Source: Warburgia ugandensis | Lineage: Eukaryota > Streptophyta > Magnoliopsida > Canellales > Canellaceae | Direction: 5' to 3' | NCBI GenBank assembly: GCA_035236585.1 | Contig: CP141132.1 | Span: forward strand, 25,007,445 to 25,071,444 | DNA: 64,000 bases | Shown here: piece by piece, positions 46,905 to 58,450 of the stretch | Numbering within the stretch: position 1 is the first letter of the stretch | Layout of the letters: every line of letters starts with the position of its first letter | Translations under genes and position numbers: made by a program | The notes under the pieces: generated by a model | What the model was told of the DNA's origin: nothing | The model's database searches: none | The model's input: only the letters and a program-made list of their open reading frames with translations

Positions 46905-49456
46905 GACGACCTAGGTTTTCCCATGCATTTTAAATGCAATATCTAATTCCTAAGGCGGGATGCATCCCTATTTGTAAACCATTTTATAAAAAAGTCATGC
47001 AATTCAGTGGAAAATCTTTTGGTTTAAACTCATTTTGAAAACCTCGAGTGTCATTTGCTTTCACAACAATCAAAGTAGTTTTTTGAAAAATATTGTAATC
47101 ATAAATGTCTTCCCAGGTCTATCTAGTCACAGCTCCCAGCCCAACTGTAAATAAATACAAATACATGTCCAAAGGATAGAGTGTTTACTTACATGTATAA
47201 TTGTCTCTTTTTTATTTACTTGCTCATAGCACTAACATTTTCTTAGGCGTCTTCTACGCATGAGTGGAACTGTCCTGAAAAATGATATATATATATATAT
47301 ATATATTTGGGTGAGTATACACTATACTCAGTAGGAGTTTATCACTACTAGTTTTACAATGCATGCTATGTTTAAAATCATATGCTCTTTAAAACTTGTG
47401 TATGTTTGAACACTCATGTTCAATATCGATATTAAAAACCATTGTCAAATTGGAATACTGACGACTTAAAGAATCGCATAATCCAAGTCGAAAGTATCAT
47501 ATATATTATAAACATAATGATATGCATAAGATGCTCAACTGATTCCAACTCATGGATATATGGTATGGTGGACCAACCTCATGTCATGCCATATGCAATG
47601 CAAGTAAATTCTCAAAACATAGGGCCCACTATGCCCACGACCTCTTCGTTGTGTGGTCCCTGGGTACCTGGGGACACGCGGTCATAGCCTCCACGGGGCA
47701 TATAACACCCCGACCCAGTGCCGTGACACCAGTGGTAGCCCCCTGTACCACATGCAGTCGACGTAGGGACATGCCTTTTTTTGGTGTGGTACCCTTTCCA
47801 CCTAATAGTGGTAAAGGCTGGGAGGCCACCCCAGACCTCTCGGCATAGTGCCCATGAGCTTACTAGCCCAAATCATATACGATCAATCAAGCAAAAACCT
47901 CTTTTTCAAAACCTATCCTCTTTGGGTCCCTCACAACTGCCTACCCAACGTCTTTTGGGCACTCCAACGTCTTTTGGTAACCCTCAAAGACATGCAATTT
48001 TTCAAAACTCAATAACCACAAATCATGCAATTTATGCAATCGTTTGCAAAACATGTCTATGCATAATGTATTTATCATATGCATGCTGAATTCATTTATA
48101 AAATTAAGTCATGCTAAACAAGTCATATAACTTATACTTAAAATATGCATTCTCAAAACAATCATGGGCTCTTTTTAAAAGTCTAGTAGCAATAGAGCAC
48201 CTACCTGGTTTGATCATGCTAGTCCCCTTGTCCTTGTACTCTCCTAAACATGGTTTAGGGAAAAAGGTTAGCTTGACCTATTTTTTCCTCACTACTTAGG
48301 CATTAGGGGTTCATTCCCATGCCTATGGGTCTCCTAAGGTCCTAACTGGGCCTTGGTATCGTTAGATTTACAATGGTTTAGTGGCCCCGCACGACTACCA
48401 TAGTTTAAGGGTCATGCCCACCTTAGATAGGGCCTTGGTTAGGTATTTTATGGTCTGGGTGCGTCCATGTCGTCGATACGGACACAACGCCTTTCGCGAC
48501 TCCTCAATCGGAGCCCTGGAACCCAAGTTATGGGCATTTTAATATCAAGTGTACATAGAAGGCCATACGAGGTGGAAGCCCAAGATGCTTACGCATCCTG
48601 CGTCAGTGGCGAGCACCCCAATGAGCGCGTCTACAGACGCATCGGGCTTCTGCCTGTCTTTTTCGGACGCGCCCGCTGGTTTCTCTCTAACACAGCTGAC
48701 GCATTTTCGTCCCATGGTGACGGGGGCGTCCTTGGGATGCCCTAGTTCGACCCTGTCGAACCAGTGTGCCCCAGGCACCGTCCCTGGGTCCTTTGTGGCT
48801 CCCTAGAGGCCCGTTTTGCATGGTTTTTCATGCAAAAACTTGGGGGAACTCATCCTAAGACTAAGGGGGAGATGGGTTTGGAGGGGTTTTGGGCATACCT
48901 GGTTTGTGGCCGGGTTTTTTCCACATTTTCTCCTCTTCTTTGCTTCTCCATGATAGGTTTTTTCCAAGCTGTTGGGCTGCCATTGGAGGCGCCCAAGAGC
49001 TCTATTTATAGAGCTTGAAGAGGGTTCTGGAGGCGGTTCTTATCGCCATGAAATGGCAGTGGAGTAACCTCCAGAATGGCGGTGGTTTCTCCCCTACACA
49101 CCGCCGTTCTAGAACCCTCCAGGAGGTTTGGGAAGAAGAGGGGTGCCCGTATCAAAACGGGTCCCCGTCTTCTCAGGCCAAATCCGTTTTTGAATTAATT
49201 TACACTTTTGCCCTTGAACTTCAAAGGGCCATATCTTGCTCATTTTAACTCCGTTTTGGGTGATTTTGATCTTATTGGATTTCTTTTTCCATGACGCACC
49301 TAAGGGTACTATTCTCAGGACCAAATTTCTAGGTATAGTTAGGGTGAATGGTGAAATGACCAAAATACCCTTATCTCCAAAAAGGGAACTTTTCATTTCC
49401 TATAGAATGTCCAATTCATTTTTGTTAAAAATAGCGTAAATTGCTCAGGTGTAACA
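46902..49456 (-). mobile_element. Solo LTR, 2.55-kb gypsy-like family, copy 3
   Basis: The copy runs TATGACGACCT to GGTGTAACA on the plus strand, 2555 bp, with CTCTC on both sides (46897-46901 and 49457-49461). Because the site is a CT microsatellite, the duplication is not fully independent evidence; the end-to-end match with copies 1 and 2 is. An AT run at 47284-47306 is specific to this copy. The minus-strand TATA motif TATAAATAG lies near 49002-49013. This is the innermost level of the nest at 29576-60156. Confidence 0.92.
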
Positions 49457-49461
49457 CTCTC

Positions 49462-49575
49462 TCTTTCCTTCTCTTTCTCTCTCTTCTCTTCTTTTTTCCT
49501 TCCTCTTTCTTTTCTTTTCTCTCTCTTCCCTTTACAACCACAGAGTGTGTTTGCAGACTCACCCGAGGGGAATAT
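49462..49575 (+). repeat. Second LTR of element G, remaining part
   Basis: This matches 39245-39355 (CT-rich leader, then 'ccacagagtgtgt' and 'gaggggaatat'). Similarity stops at about 49575, where inverted LTR copy F begins. Confidence 0.75.
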
Positions 49576-50259
49576 ACCCCAAAGAAAGTAAAAGAAGAGA
49601 GATTTTTGGGAATTTTTTAAATTTGAGAATGAATTTAGATTTGATTTTTAGGGGAAGACAAGATGCTTTCGTGAAAATTTTAATGAACATTTTTAGAGGG
49701 TTTTTGGGGGTGCATTTATAGATGTTTTTGAATTTTTCATCATTACTTGTAATAATTATGTTTCAATTCATTTTAATATTAAATTAACATTGGATCCTCC
49801 ACCACCACCGCATTCTCCACTATCAGCTGGTAGTGGTTTGACCACTCATTACATGTGGGCCCCACGGAGGTGTGAAAGGACCATTTTGCCCTTTTTTGGA
49901 GAAAAATTCATTTTATTCCCTCGAATTTGAAATTGAGTGTACTTAGTGGTGTTGGAATCATATTTTCAAGTACATTCTAAATATTGATGTCTTAGATCTT
50001 GGTTATGAGTAAAATTACCATTTTATCCTTTTATTCATTAAAATATAGAAAATTAGAAAATTTTCATTTTAACTCGGAATTGAACATACTTAGTGTCGTT
50101 TCGATTAGTTTTTCAAATACATTCATAATTTCTAATTTAAAAAAAATTAATTTCTTTAAAAATAGAATTTTTAATAACCTAATATTTTAGCCTGAAATTT
50201 CTCAAAATTCCAACTAAATTAATTTTTTCAATCAATTTACAAAAATTGGAGTTATTACA
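49576..50259 (-). repeat. Inverted gypsy-like LTR (copy F), 5' part
   Basis: On the minus strand this begins TGTAATAACTCC at 50259 and has a 'ggcaaaatggtcctttcac' block that matches the 'taaaatggtcatttcac' block near 39015 of the direct LTR. A minus-strand TATA motif (TCTATAAATG) lies near 49714-49724. It completes the copy F sequence at 35167-38471. Confidence 0.65.
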
Positions 50260-50365
50260 TGTTGCATATACTGAATGCAACCGTGATTACCTACTCAAAT
50301 GGAAACCATTTTTGTTTTTATGATCTTTTGCATGTTTTTCATGGGATTAGAAAAATGCTAGTTGT
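50260..50365 (+). other. Internal region of the outer element, right part
   Basis: About 106 bases between the inverted LTR and the 3' LTR of the outer Athila-like element. There is no coding signal. The expected polypurine tract before the LTR is not clear. Confidence 0.45.
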
Positions 50366-51508
50366 TGGGTAAGTGTTTAACTTGTATAAATAATACCCAA
50401 TTAGTTGCCCATGTGTTATAACTTCTAGTGTTAAATTAGGAATTTTGGTTGAAATTTATAACATGTGCATTTCTGACCAAAAAATTCAAAAATGTGATAT
50501 TTTACAAGGACAAAGGCTAATGTTAAGTATATGAATGATCATTTTTTTGAATTTAATTAGAAATTTTCACCTTTTGTAGGCCTTGGAGAGATGATCCAAA
50601 GGCTGAGATTTATCAAGATGAAAATTTAAGATCAAGATCAAAAGAAAGAGTCAAGGCTTAAATTTCAACATTTCAAAGTAGATTAAGGTCCAAGATCATA
50701 TCAAGGCAAGATAATGTATCAATGGAAGTAATTGGAAGAGCTAAAGGTGACTAAAAGGGGCCCATGAAGCAAGCCATGCATTTCATTCACCATTGCATGG
50801 GAGTCATTAAACCAACATTAGCCATATAAGTCATGAGAGAAGTGACAAGCTAAGGAATTCAAGCCAAGCCATTAAAGCAAAGGGTGTGAACCATAAAGCC
50901 AAGCCAAATGAGCCTTCAAAGTGAGCCACATAACCCAAATGCCACATGGAGTCATGCAATTGAAGGAGAATTCAAGCAATGATCCACATTTTAAATTTGG
51001 ATTTCCATGGTTTAATTAGAAGGTTTGAGAGGATTATGTAAAAGGTAAGATGATTGTGCATTAATGGACCCATCAAGAGAGAAAACCTACTTTCCAACTC
51101 TATCTCCCACTTTTTTCCTTTCAATTGACCTAGGTTTACAAGTTATATGAGGGAGGCACCTCCTTAGGAAAAAGACCCCATCCTTTTCCTAATTGGTGAT
51201 CAAGTGGTTTCCTAAATAGGAAACTGTAGTTCTACTTCACTCCAAATAACTTCAAAACCATAGATATGTATTCATCTTTCCTAAACCTTATGCCTCACCT
51301 ATTCCTTGACTTTCCATCAACCAAACATCACAAAATTAGAAGGGAAAGAGCTCCACTTTCCTTGTACAAAAAAAACTGCCCACACCCATTTCATAAATAG
51401 AAACCAGCCAGCCCATGCTTCTTATCTATCTCTCATGACATGTTTACGACATCATCTTGCTAATTCATCTTCCACCAAACCTTCCTCATTCAATACCCTA
51501 ACCCAAGG

Positions 51509-54500
51509 TGTAACATCACTAATTTCTAAATCTCAATTTTAGTGAATTTTGGAAAATATTAAATTGGGATGAAAAAGCATATTAAAATCATATTTTTGGA
51601 GTTTCATAAGTGAAAGACTAGATAGACATCTAATCTAGCATTAAGACCTCCATAATTGCATATTACTCAAAAAGACGATTCAAACAACACCAAGTTTATA
51701 GAAATCAGAGTTCGGATGGAGGAGATATGGATATTTGAATATGAGGGACATTTTTGTAAAATAAGAAAAAAATGGCAAAATGCCTTAAACGAAGGGGACC
51801 AAATTTGATACTGGCCCCCCCGCACTTAAGGGGAACCTGACATAACATTAGGTCTATTTCTTCCCAAACCTGATAGACTAGAAAACTCGATGAGAGGAAA
51901 AAACAAGGAGAGAATAAGAGAAGGAAAGAAGGAAAGAGGAGAGAGGGAAGAGGGAAGAGGGAAGAGAGGGAGAAAAGGAGAAGGAGAGAAGAGAAAGGGG
52001 GGTAGGATCTACATGCTTGAAAACCTCCCACGCCAAAAAACCCAGATCGTATTCGTGAAGGAGGGTTTGACAGTCAGCGGAGAAACTGAGTTTGCTGGTG
52101 ACAATAGTAGCTCCGATTGGAGATCCCTCTGTTCAATCAAGTCTACAAGAGTTGGGGAAGAAAACCCCTCTGATTCCACCACCATTGGAGGAGAAACTAC
52201 GTCAGATTGGAGGAGAAAAGTGGAGCACATGAAATTGTCATCCGAAAATCATGAAATAACGTCTTCTCCGACAACAATCAAAAAGCATGGACACCCACAG
52301 AGGTAATTTTTTGCACACATTCTCCATTTCTTTGTTTTATTTGTCTAACTTTTTTAGTTAGGGCCTAACTGATTCACATAAAAAATAGATCAAAATCATT
52401 GATCTTATTTGTATTTAACAAACTAAGATGGTCTGAAGCATTGATCAACCTATTTGAGGCTTTGATCATCCGATCAAAGCTTGGATAGGGGTGATTTGAC
52501 TCCTAAATTTTGATTTACAAATGATCCAACCATTCAAATTGTAATTTGAGTCTAAAAATAGTTAAATACATGCTTATTGTGGTTGGGAATTGATAGAATT
52601 GGTGATCTGTGCTAGAAAACAAATCAGACAATCTGGACTGTTTGATCTATTACTATGTAAACAGCAACTAACAACATATGATCGGTGATCAGATGTTGCC
52701 AATGAGTTCCCTATCCTTAAAAATGATAGGATGACATGAATTGAAAATGAAGTAGATCGGTTGATTTAGGCTATCTGATCTGCCACTATTCAAACGGAGA
52801 CCCTGAGATGTCTAATCAATGATCACACACCACTGATGAGTTCTAAAGCATCGAAATTTTTAGGATACAACACAAATTGAAGAATCTAGATTGAAATTGA
52901 TTGGAAAAAACCTAAATGGTCCAATTGGACAATAGAGTAATAAGGACCTGGTACTTCTAATTGGTGATCAAACGCCACCATTGTGTACTCTGACTTTTAA
53001 TAAGTAAGATACTTTGAAAATTTATGATAAGGCCACTAAATAGTGAAAATAAATTGCAATCACTTAAGAAGAATGATGGATAGCCAATTTAAGGCCAAAG
53101 GAATGGACTGGAAATCCAATAACTATTTTCTCATTCAATTAGCTATTAACCAATAGCTAATGAAATGCCCTTAGCACACTAATATGCATTATCACTTTGC
53201 CTTGTTCCAAATAGTTTTAAGAGCTAACTTAGAGGAACCTTCCATGTTAGGAAAGCTAAGAGAAGTCCTAGAATTATATATCTAAATTTGCATTTATATC
53301 GTGATAGATGTGTGATTGATCAGGAGTGTGTACACGAACTAAATGAATTATTTGCTTCAAAGAACCTAAAGATCTTCATTGAAGTAGGTGGAATTAAGAT
53401 AACTAAGATTTTCGCTATATATGTACTTGTATATGAATTTTGAGCATTGAAACAAGTCTTTTCAGTTTATACAAAAGATAAGATGAATGTGCATGCTAAA
53501 ATTGAACCATGATTAAATTGTTCATCCATAAGCTATGCATTATTGTGAACCATGTGAGAAAATATAAGACTGATACTAGAAAATTGTGAAATATCTTGTA
53601 TGAGCAAAAGGGGTCGTTATGATGTGGGCGGGCCTTCAAGTAGACAAGCTACCAGATCCTGATTGGACGAGCTACTAGTCCCTAAGAGTTTAGCCCCATT
53701 TTTTAGGGAGTTTAACACATTCTAAGGGGTCATTATGATGTGGGTGGGCCACGGCGTCCTTATGACGTGGCCGGGCCTTTGGGCTGGACAAGCTACCAGT
53801 CTCTCAGGAGCAAAGCCTTGAGGTATGTCTTTCGGTTTGGGGTGTCCTTGAATTTAACCCACTACGCGAACTCACTGCACCAAAGAGGATAATATTGTTT
53901 ACTATGTACTTGATATACATAACAATGCGTTGGTATCTGATATGTGAAATGGCTCATAAGAGTGAAGACTGGAATCAGAAAATGTAAATGACTTGTAAGT
54001 TTGACATGTGACTGCATACTTTGCATTTCAAAGAATGTGTTTTGTACTAATGCATTGGTATTTCTTCCATTTTGGCATGGATTCATCTTTTTGATGAATG
54101 TTGAATGATTCAAGTTAAATGATAATTGAATTGTGTTCGCATGATTCAATATGGAAAAATTAATTTAAATAAAATTATCATGATTTTTTTAATATAAAAT
54201 TGTGTCTTATTCCACCTACACAAGTGATTGCTTGCTAAGGCATTGATTTGGTCTACAGTGCCTCAAATATAGAGAATAATAGAAGGTCTAGCATGTTGAC
54301 ATTATTTCATAATAGAAGACTCCCAAGGAATAAGGGATGTTTACTGATGGAGAGCGCCATCGAAAGCTTTGGGAAAGGACAAGTAAGAATTGGTTTTTGA
54401 ATTGAAGTTCTGTTATCCTATGAGAAAGAGACTGCATTGTATGTAATTATGGGAATTTGGAAGACCTATGTAACTGGGTTATGGTGTAGAGGTTTTGGGT

Positions 54501-54865
54501 GTGTTTTGTTGATGTAAATTGTTTTTATTTTGTTAGATGTATGGAAAGGAGACAGAGTCTCCATTTATGTTTTAAAATTTCAATGAATGTTTATTAAGTA
54601 CTTCGCAATGACATGTGTTAAATGTCATATGTCCAAAAAACAAAAGAAACTTTGCCAAAGTTTTGATAGAAATGCAAGCTCATTTCACCAAGAATCCTTG
54701 TTTTGAGAAAAGAAAAATGACACTCGAGGTTTTTCAAAGTGAATTTAAAAGAAAAGATTTGTATGCTGCTATTTACTCTTTAAAAATGATTCTTATTAGA
54801 GATTGATTTCATTATGTCAATGTCTTTTGTATTTAAAAAGTGTTAGAAAAACCTGGGTCGTCATA
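51509..54865 (+). repeat. 5' LTR of element H
   Basis: 3357 bp, TGTAACATC to GGGTCGTCATA. The last 1.25 kb (53610-54865) matches 57160-58450. It contains a repeated module of about 100 bp (ggcc... 'gctggacaagctaccagt' ... 'gagtttagccccat'), twice or more at 53610-53830. A purine-rich 138-codon frame at 51890-52306 has no known motif. Confidence 0.85.
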
Positions 54866-54867
54866 GT

Positions 54868-54879
54868 TGGTATCAGAGC
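54868..54879 (+). promoter_or_regulatory. Primer-binding site of element H, initiator-Met type
   Basis: TGGTATCAGAGC is an exact match to the common plant initiator-Met site, two bases after the LTR end. Confidence 0.95.
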
Positions 54880-54988
54880 TCAGGTTCAGTTCAATCATAG
54901 CCAATCACATTGAGTAAAATTTTAAGCAGTCTCAAAAGTAACATGTTATGATTGATGAGTTGAGAGTAACTCATCGAGAGGACTTATG

Positions 54989-55164
54989 ATGAAGGGAAGG
55001 ATTTCACCTAAAAGGACAAGTCAAAGGACAACAAACCCCTTTGCTGAGCCATCTAACCAGGGGAGTCAGATGACAAACTTCATGGCCAACATAACGCAAG
55101 ACCTTAGTTAGCTGATGTAGTAGCAACAATAGATGCAACATATGAGGGTTAGCAAGTTCTAAGG
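54989..55164 (+). pseudogene. gag N-terminus relic of element H
   Basis: The plus strand reads MKGRISPKRTSQRTT, then PFAEPSNQGSQMTNFMANI, then stops inside a Gln-rich run. The basic, Pro-Lys-Arg start resembles that of element G (PPKRTRR). Three of the stops are TAG in a CAG-like Gln run, which fits C-to-T decay. After 55165 I recognise no gag or pol up to about 56815. Confidence 0.75.
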
Positions 55165-56814
55165 AGACAATAGATTTTTAGGACTGGTATGAGTAAGAGG
55201 AGTATTGTTACGAAATTAGTATAGTTCTTAGAATAAGAAAGCATAGTATAAGAGTACAAAATTAGTATATTTGAATAAAAACTTTATCAGAGATAGATCT
55301 ATTCACATGAGGTGACCTTTAGAGGATCTAAGTTTTAATTTTAATGATGCGTATAAACCTTTGAGGATTATGATGACTATTGCATAATAATATTTTGATT
55401 ATAATGAAAAGAGGGCTGAGAATAATCATAATGGAATGAAAATGAGTCATTCCTAACATATACACAAATACTGATAACTAGCCATCATTGAAAGTAAATG
55501 TCTATCTAAATGATTCTTAAGAGTTCTAGTTATGAATTGGAGGTGCATAATGCCTAGAGGAGATAACAACTGTTTTATAATGATCATTACTAAATGATAA
55601 GAAAGAAAAGTAGATGGGTGGATGATTGAAGCATGAATACAGAAACTTAGTGAATAAGTTCAAGCTCTAACTTAGAAAGTATGAATAAATTTTTGAAAAG
55701 GCCTAACAACTATAGTAATAACAATAGTATGAGAATAATGATGAAAGATCATAAATGATTACAATTAATGAGAACTCAAGAAAGTTAGAGAAGTATTATA
55801 TTAACCTAAACTTGAAAGTGGATTTATTTGACAAATACATTGTAATATGGTAAAAATCATTGAAAATTTGATGAAATAAGGTCTTAGTGTTCTTATGGAT
55901 TAATTTTCTGAGCTCAAAGATGAAAATTAATGAGTTCTTGTACATATAGAAATATTAATGGCCAGAATTAGTGAGAAGAGAATGTTTATGAATTATTGTT
56001 AGAGTTTTAATTATGATTTGAAGAATATATTGCTTGGAGGACATGATAGTTACTTTATAAGAATAATTATTAAATAATGATGATCACATGATGAATCAAC
56101 GAGGGAGAGAGTTGAAGTAAATGGAGTAAGATGGAATTGATTATAATTTATAAACCTTCAACACTGATATTGATGAGATTGCGGTTACTAATAATTAAGG
56201 TTTTTATAAAAGATCAGTTTCATTGGGTCTGAGATTGACAAAGTTGCAATTGATTTTGACTAATATGACCATGAAACAATTCATTTGTTATAGGAGATGA
56301 AATGGTGGAAGTGAAGGCATTAAAACTCTAATTATGAGGATTCTAATGATGGTCATTGGAGACTATGTACCTCTATTGCTGAGACCTTTATCTAAAAGGC
56401 CTATAATGATAAATATATTTTCTTGAGGAGTAACTGGTAATGCAGAGAGAGAGAGAGTTGGCTACTTTAAAGTAGAGGTATCAGGTAGCTCAATAGTATT
56501 TGAAATGAGTTTACAAGCTAAAGAGGTGTGTTATTTGCAAGGGCAAGTACTTGAACAGTTATGTCTTAGAATTAGTAGATGCCACAGTAGAGGCAATAGT
56601 ATCAGCAGCCGTCATTACAACGAAAATATTTTAGATGCTTAACTTTGGTGAGTCAATGCATTTCTTTAGAGGCTTTGCCAGAGGACAACAAGTCTGACAA
56701 TTTGACATTGAGATCAGGAAGAGATGGCCCCACATTAGCAGTGATGTGTTTTTTCTATTACTTCGAGGCAAGTGTGGGCTTCAAACCAAATGGTGGAGAC
56801 TATTTTCTTAATTG

Positions 56815-56996
56815 TTGGTAGGCATGTTATGGTCTTCCTTGATTCAGGACCCAATCATTCTTTCATTTTATGTGCTGGCATAGATTCATGTGGTTGACTC
56901 CCAATTGGGATGAGGTCTTGATAATGATGATAATGATCCTACTCATCCTGCTCATTATGGTGGATTATGATGTCATCTTTGAGATGGATTAGCTGA
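56815..56996 (+). pseudogene. Protease relic of element H, split by a LINE tail
   Basis: The plus strand reads HVMVFLDSGPNHSFIL near 56824-56871, the retropepsin start with the DSG triad intact. Then comes a 59-bp LINE tail. After it, DYDVIFEMD, a stop (TGG to TAG) and L near 56965-56996 match the second protease motif (VILGMDWL-like). Protease is normally followed by RT; here LTR sequence follows instead. Confidence 0.82.
56879..56937 (+). mobile_element. RTE LINE 3' tail, extreme 5' truncation
   Basis: About 59 bp matching the 3' end of the LINE at 3293-4743: 'agattcatgtgg', 'ctcccaattgggat', 'aggtcttgat', then a diverged TGATAATGAT repeat. It lies inside the protease relic of element H, so it inserted after that element. 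Confidence 0.88.
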
Positions 56997-57159
56997 TCCT
57001 ACCTTGAAGGGAGTGTAGTGCTCTTTAGAGAGAACCAAGTTTTATTCTTGTTTGTGTGACAATGGAGGACCATTAGCGAGCATAGACCAAGCACAAAGAT
57101 GATGCGCTAGAGTTCACAATCTTGCCTGAGGAATTTTCATGATATTGTCTCAAGATTTA

Positions 57160-58450
57160 TGGACAAGCAACCAGTCCTTGAGAGTTTAGCCCCATTGTTT
57201 AGGGAGTTTGACGCATTTTGAGGAGTCGTTATGATGTGAGTGGGCCATGAAGTCATTATTTTGTGGGTGCGCCTTTAGGCTGGACAAGCTATTGATCCTT
57301 GGCTACACAAGCTACCAGTCCATGAGAGTTTAGCCCCATTATTTGGAGAGTTTGATGCATTCTAAGGAGTCGATAGGATGTGGGTGGGCCTTCGGGCTGG
57401 ACAAGCTACCAATCTCTCAGGAGCAAAGCCTTGAGGTGTGTCTTTAGGTTTCACCCACCGTACCAACTCACTACGCTAAAGAGGATAATGTTGTTTGCTG
57501 TGTACTTAATACACACAATAATGCGTTGGTATTTGAAATGTTAAATGGCTCGTAAGAGATAAGACTGGTATCAGGAAATGTAAATGGCTTGTAAGTTTGA
57601 CATGTGACTGCATACTTTACATTTCAAAGAGTCTGTTTTGTACTAATGCATTGGTATTTCGCATGGATTCATCATTTTGATGAATGTTGAATGATTCAAG
57701 TTAAATGATAATTAAATTGTGTTTCAATGATTCAGTATGGACAAATTGATTTATATAAAATTCTCTTGATTTTGTTTATATAAAATTGAGTCTTATTCCA
57801 CCTACACAAGTGATTGCTTGTTGAGGCATTGCTTTGGTTTGCAATGTCTCAGATACAGAGAATAGTAACAGGTCTGGCATGTTGACATTATCTCAGAATA
57901 GAGGACTCCCAAGGAATAGGGGTTGTTTACTAAGGGAGCATGCCAATGGAAGCTTTGGAAGAGGATAGATAAAAATTGGTTTTTGAATTGAAGTTATGGT
58001 ATCTGATGAGAAAGAGACTACATTGTATGTAATTATGGAAATTTGGAAGATTAATGTGACTAGGTTGCTGTGGAGGTTCTAGGTGTGTTTTGTTGATGTA
58101 AATTATTTTTATTTTGTTAAATGTATGGAAAGGAGGCAAAGTTTCCATTTATATTTTAAAATGTCAATGATTGTTTATCAGGTATTTCGCAATGATATAT
58201 GTTAAATGTCATATGTCTAAAAAAATAGAGGAAACTCTACAAAATTTTTGGTAGAAATGAGCACTCATTTCACTGAGAATCCTTGTTTTGAGAAAAGAAA
58301 AATGACACTCGGGATTTTTCAATGTGAATTTAAAGGAAAAGAATCTTCTGTTATTGTTTACTCTTTAAAAATTATTTTTATTAGAGATTGATCTCATTAT
58401 GTCAATGTCTTTTGTATTTAAAAATTGTTAGAAAAACCTTGCTCGTCACA
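57160..58450 (+). repeat. 3' LTR of element H, 5'-truncated
   Basis: This matches the last 1.25 kb of the 5' LTR, with the same 'gacaagctaccagt' modules but one more repeat of the module near 57290-57380. It ends TCACA where the 5' LTR has TCATA. Confidence 0.85.

Larger units (their letters stand above)
38472..49575 (+). mobile_element. Gypsy-like LTR element complex (copy G)
   Basis: The order is: 3' internal fragment, complete 4129-bp LTR (38772-42900), primer site, gag, protease and RT relics (to about 46075), 3' internal end, then a truncated second LTR (46346-46901 plus 49462-49575) that holds a solo LTR. The first LTR begins TGTGAAAACCCC; the second begins TTTGAAAATCCC. It lies within the inverted LTR copy F, but neither edge is a normal element end: the left edge is internal sequence and the right edge stops about 670 bp into an LTR. 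This suggests unequal recombination or deletion at both junctions. Pol is badly decayed, and I see no integrase signature. The primer site and gag style fit Ty3/gypsy. Confidence 0.78.
51509..58450 (+). mobile_element. Gypsy-like LTR element H, decayed and internally deleted
   Basis: It begins TGTAACATC at 51509 and ends GCTCGTCACA at 58450. It comprises a 3357-bp 5' LTR, a Met-type primer site, gag and protease relics, and a 3' LTR reduced to about 1290 bp. RT, RNase H and integrase are not visible. The break falls inside the protease-to-LTR interval, consistent with a deletion that removed pol and the first part of the 3' LTR. No convincing target duplication: CAAGG before, CTGCG after. It interrupts LTR copy B, whose two arms align to copy A on either side. 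Confidence 0.82.

Noticed and set aside
51890..52306. 138-codon plus-strand frame, Lys/Arg/Glu-rich start
   Set aside because: It lies wholly inside the 5' LTR of element H, the start is purine-repeat text, and no known motif is present. The LTR explains it.
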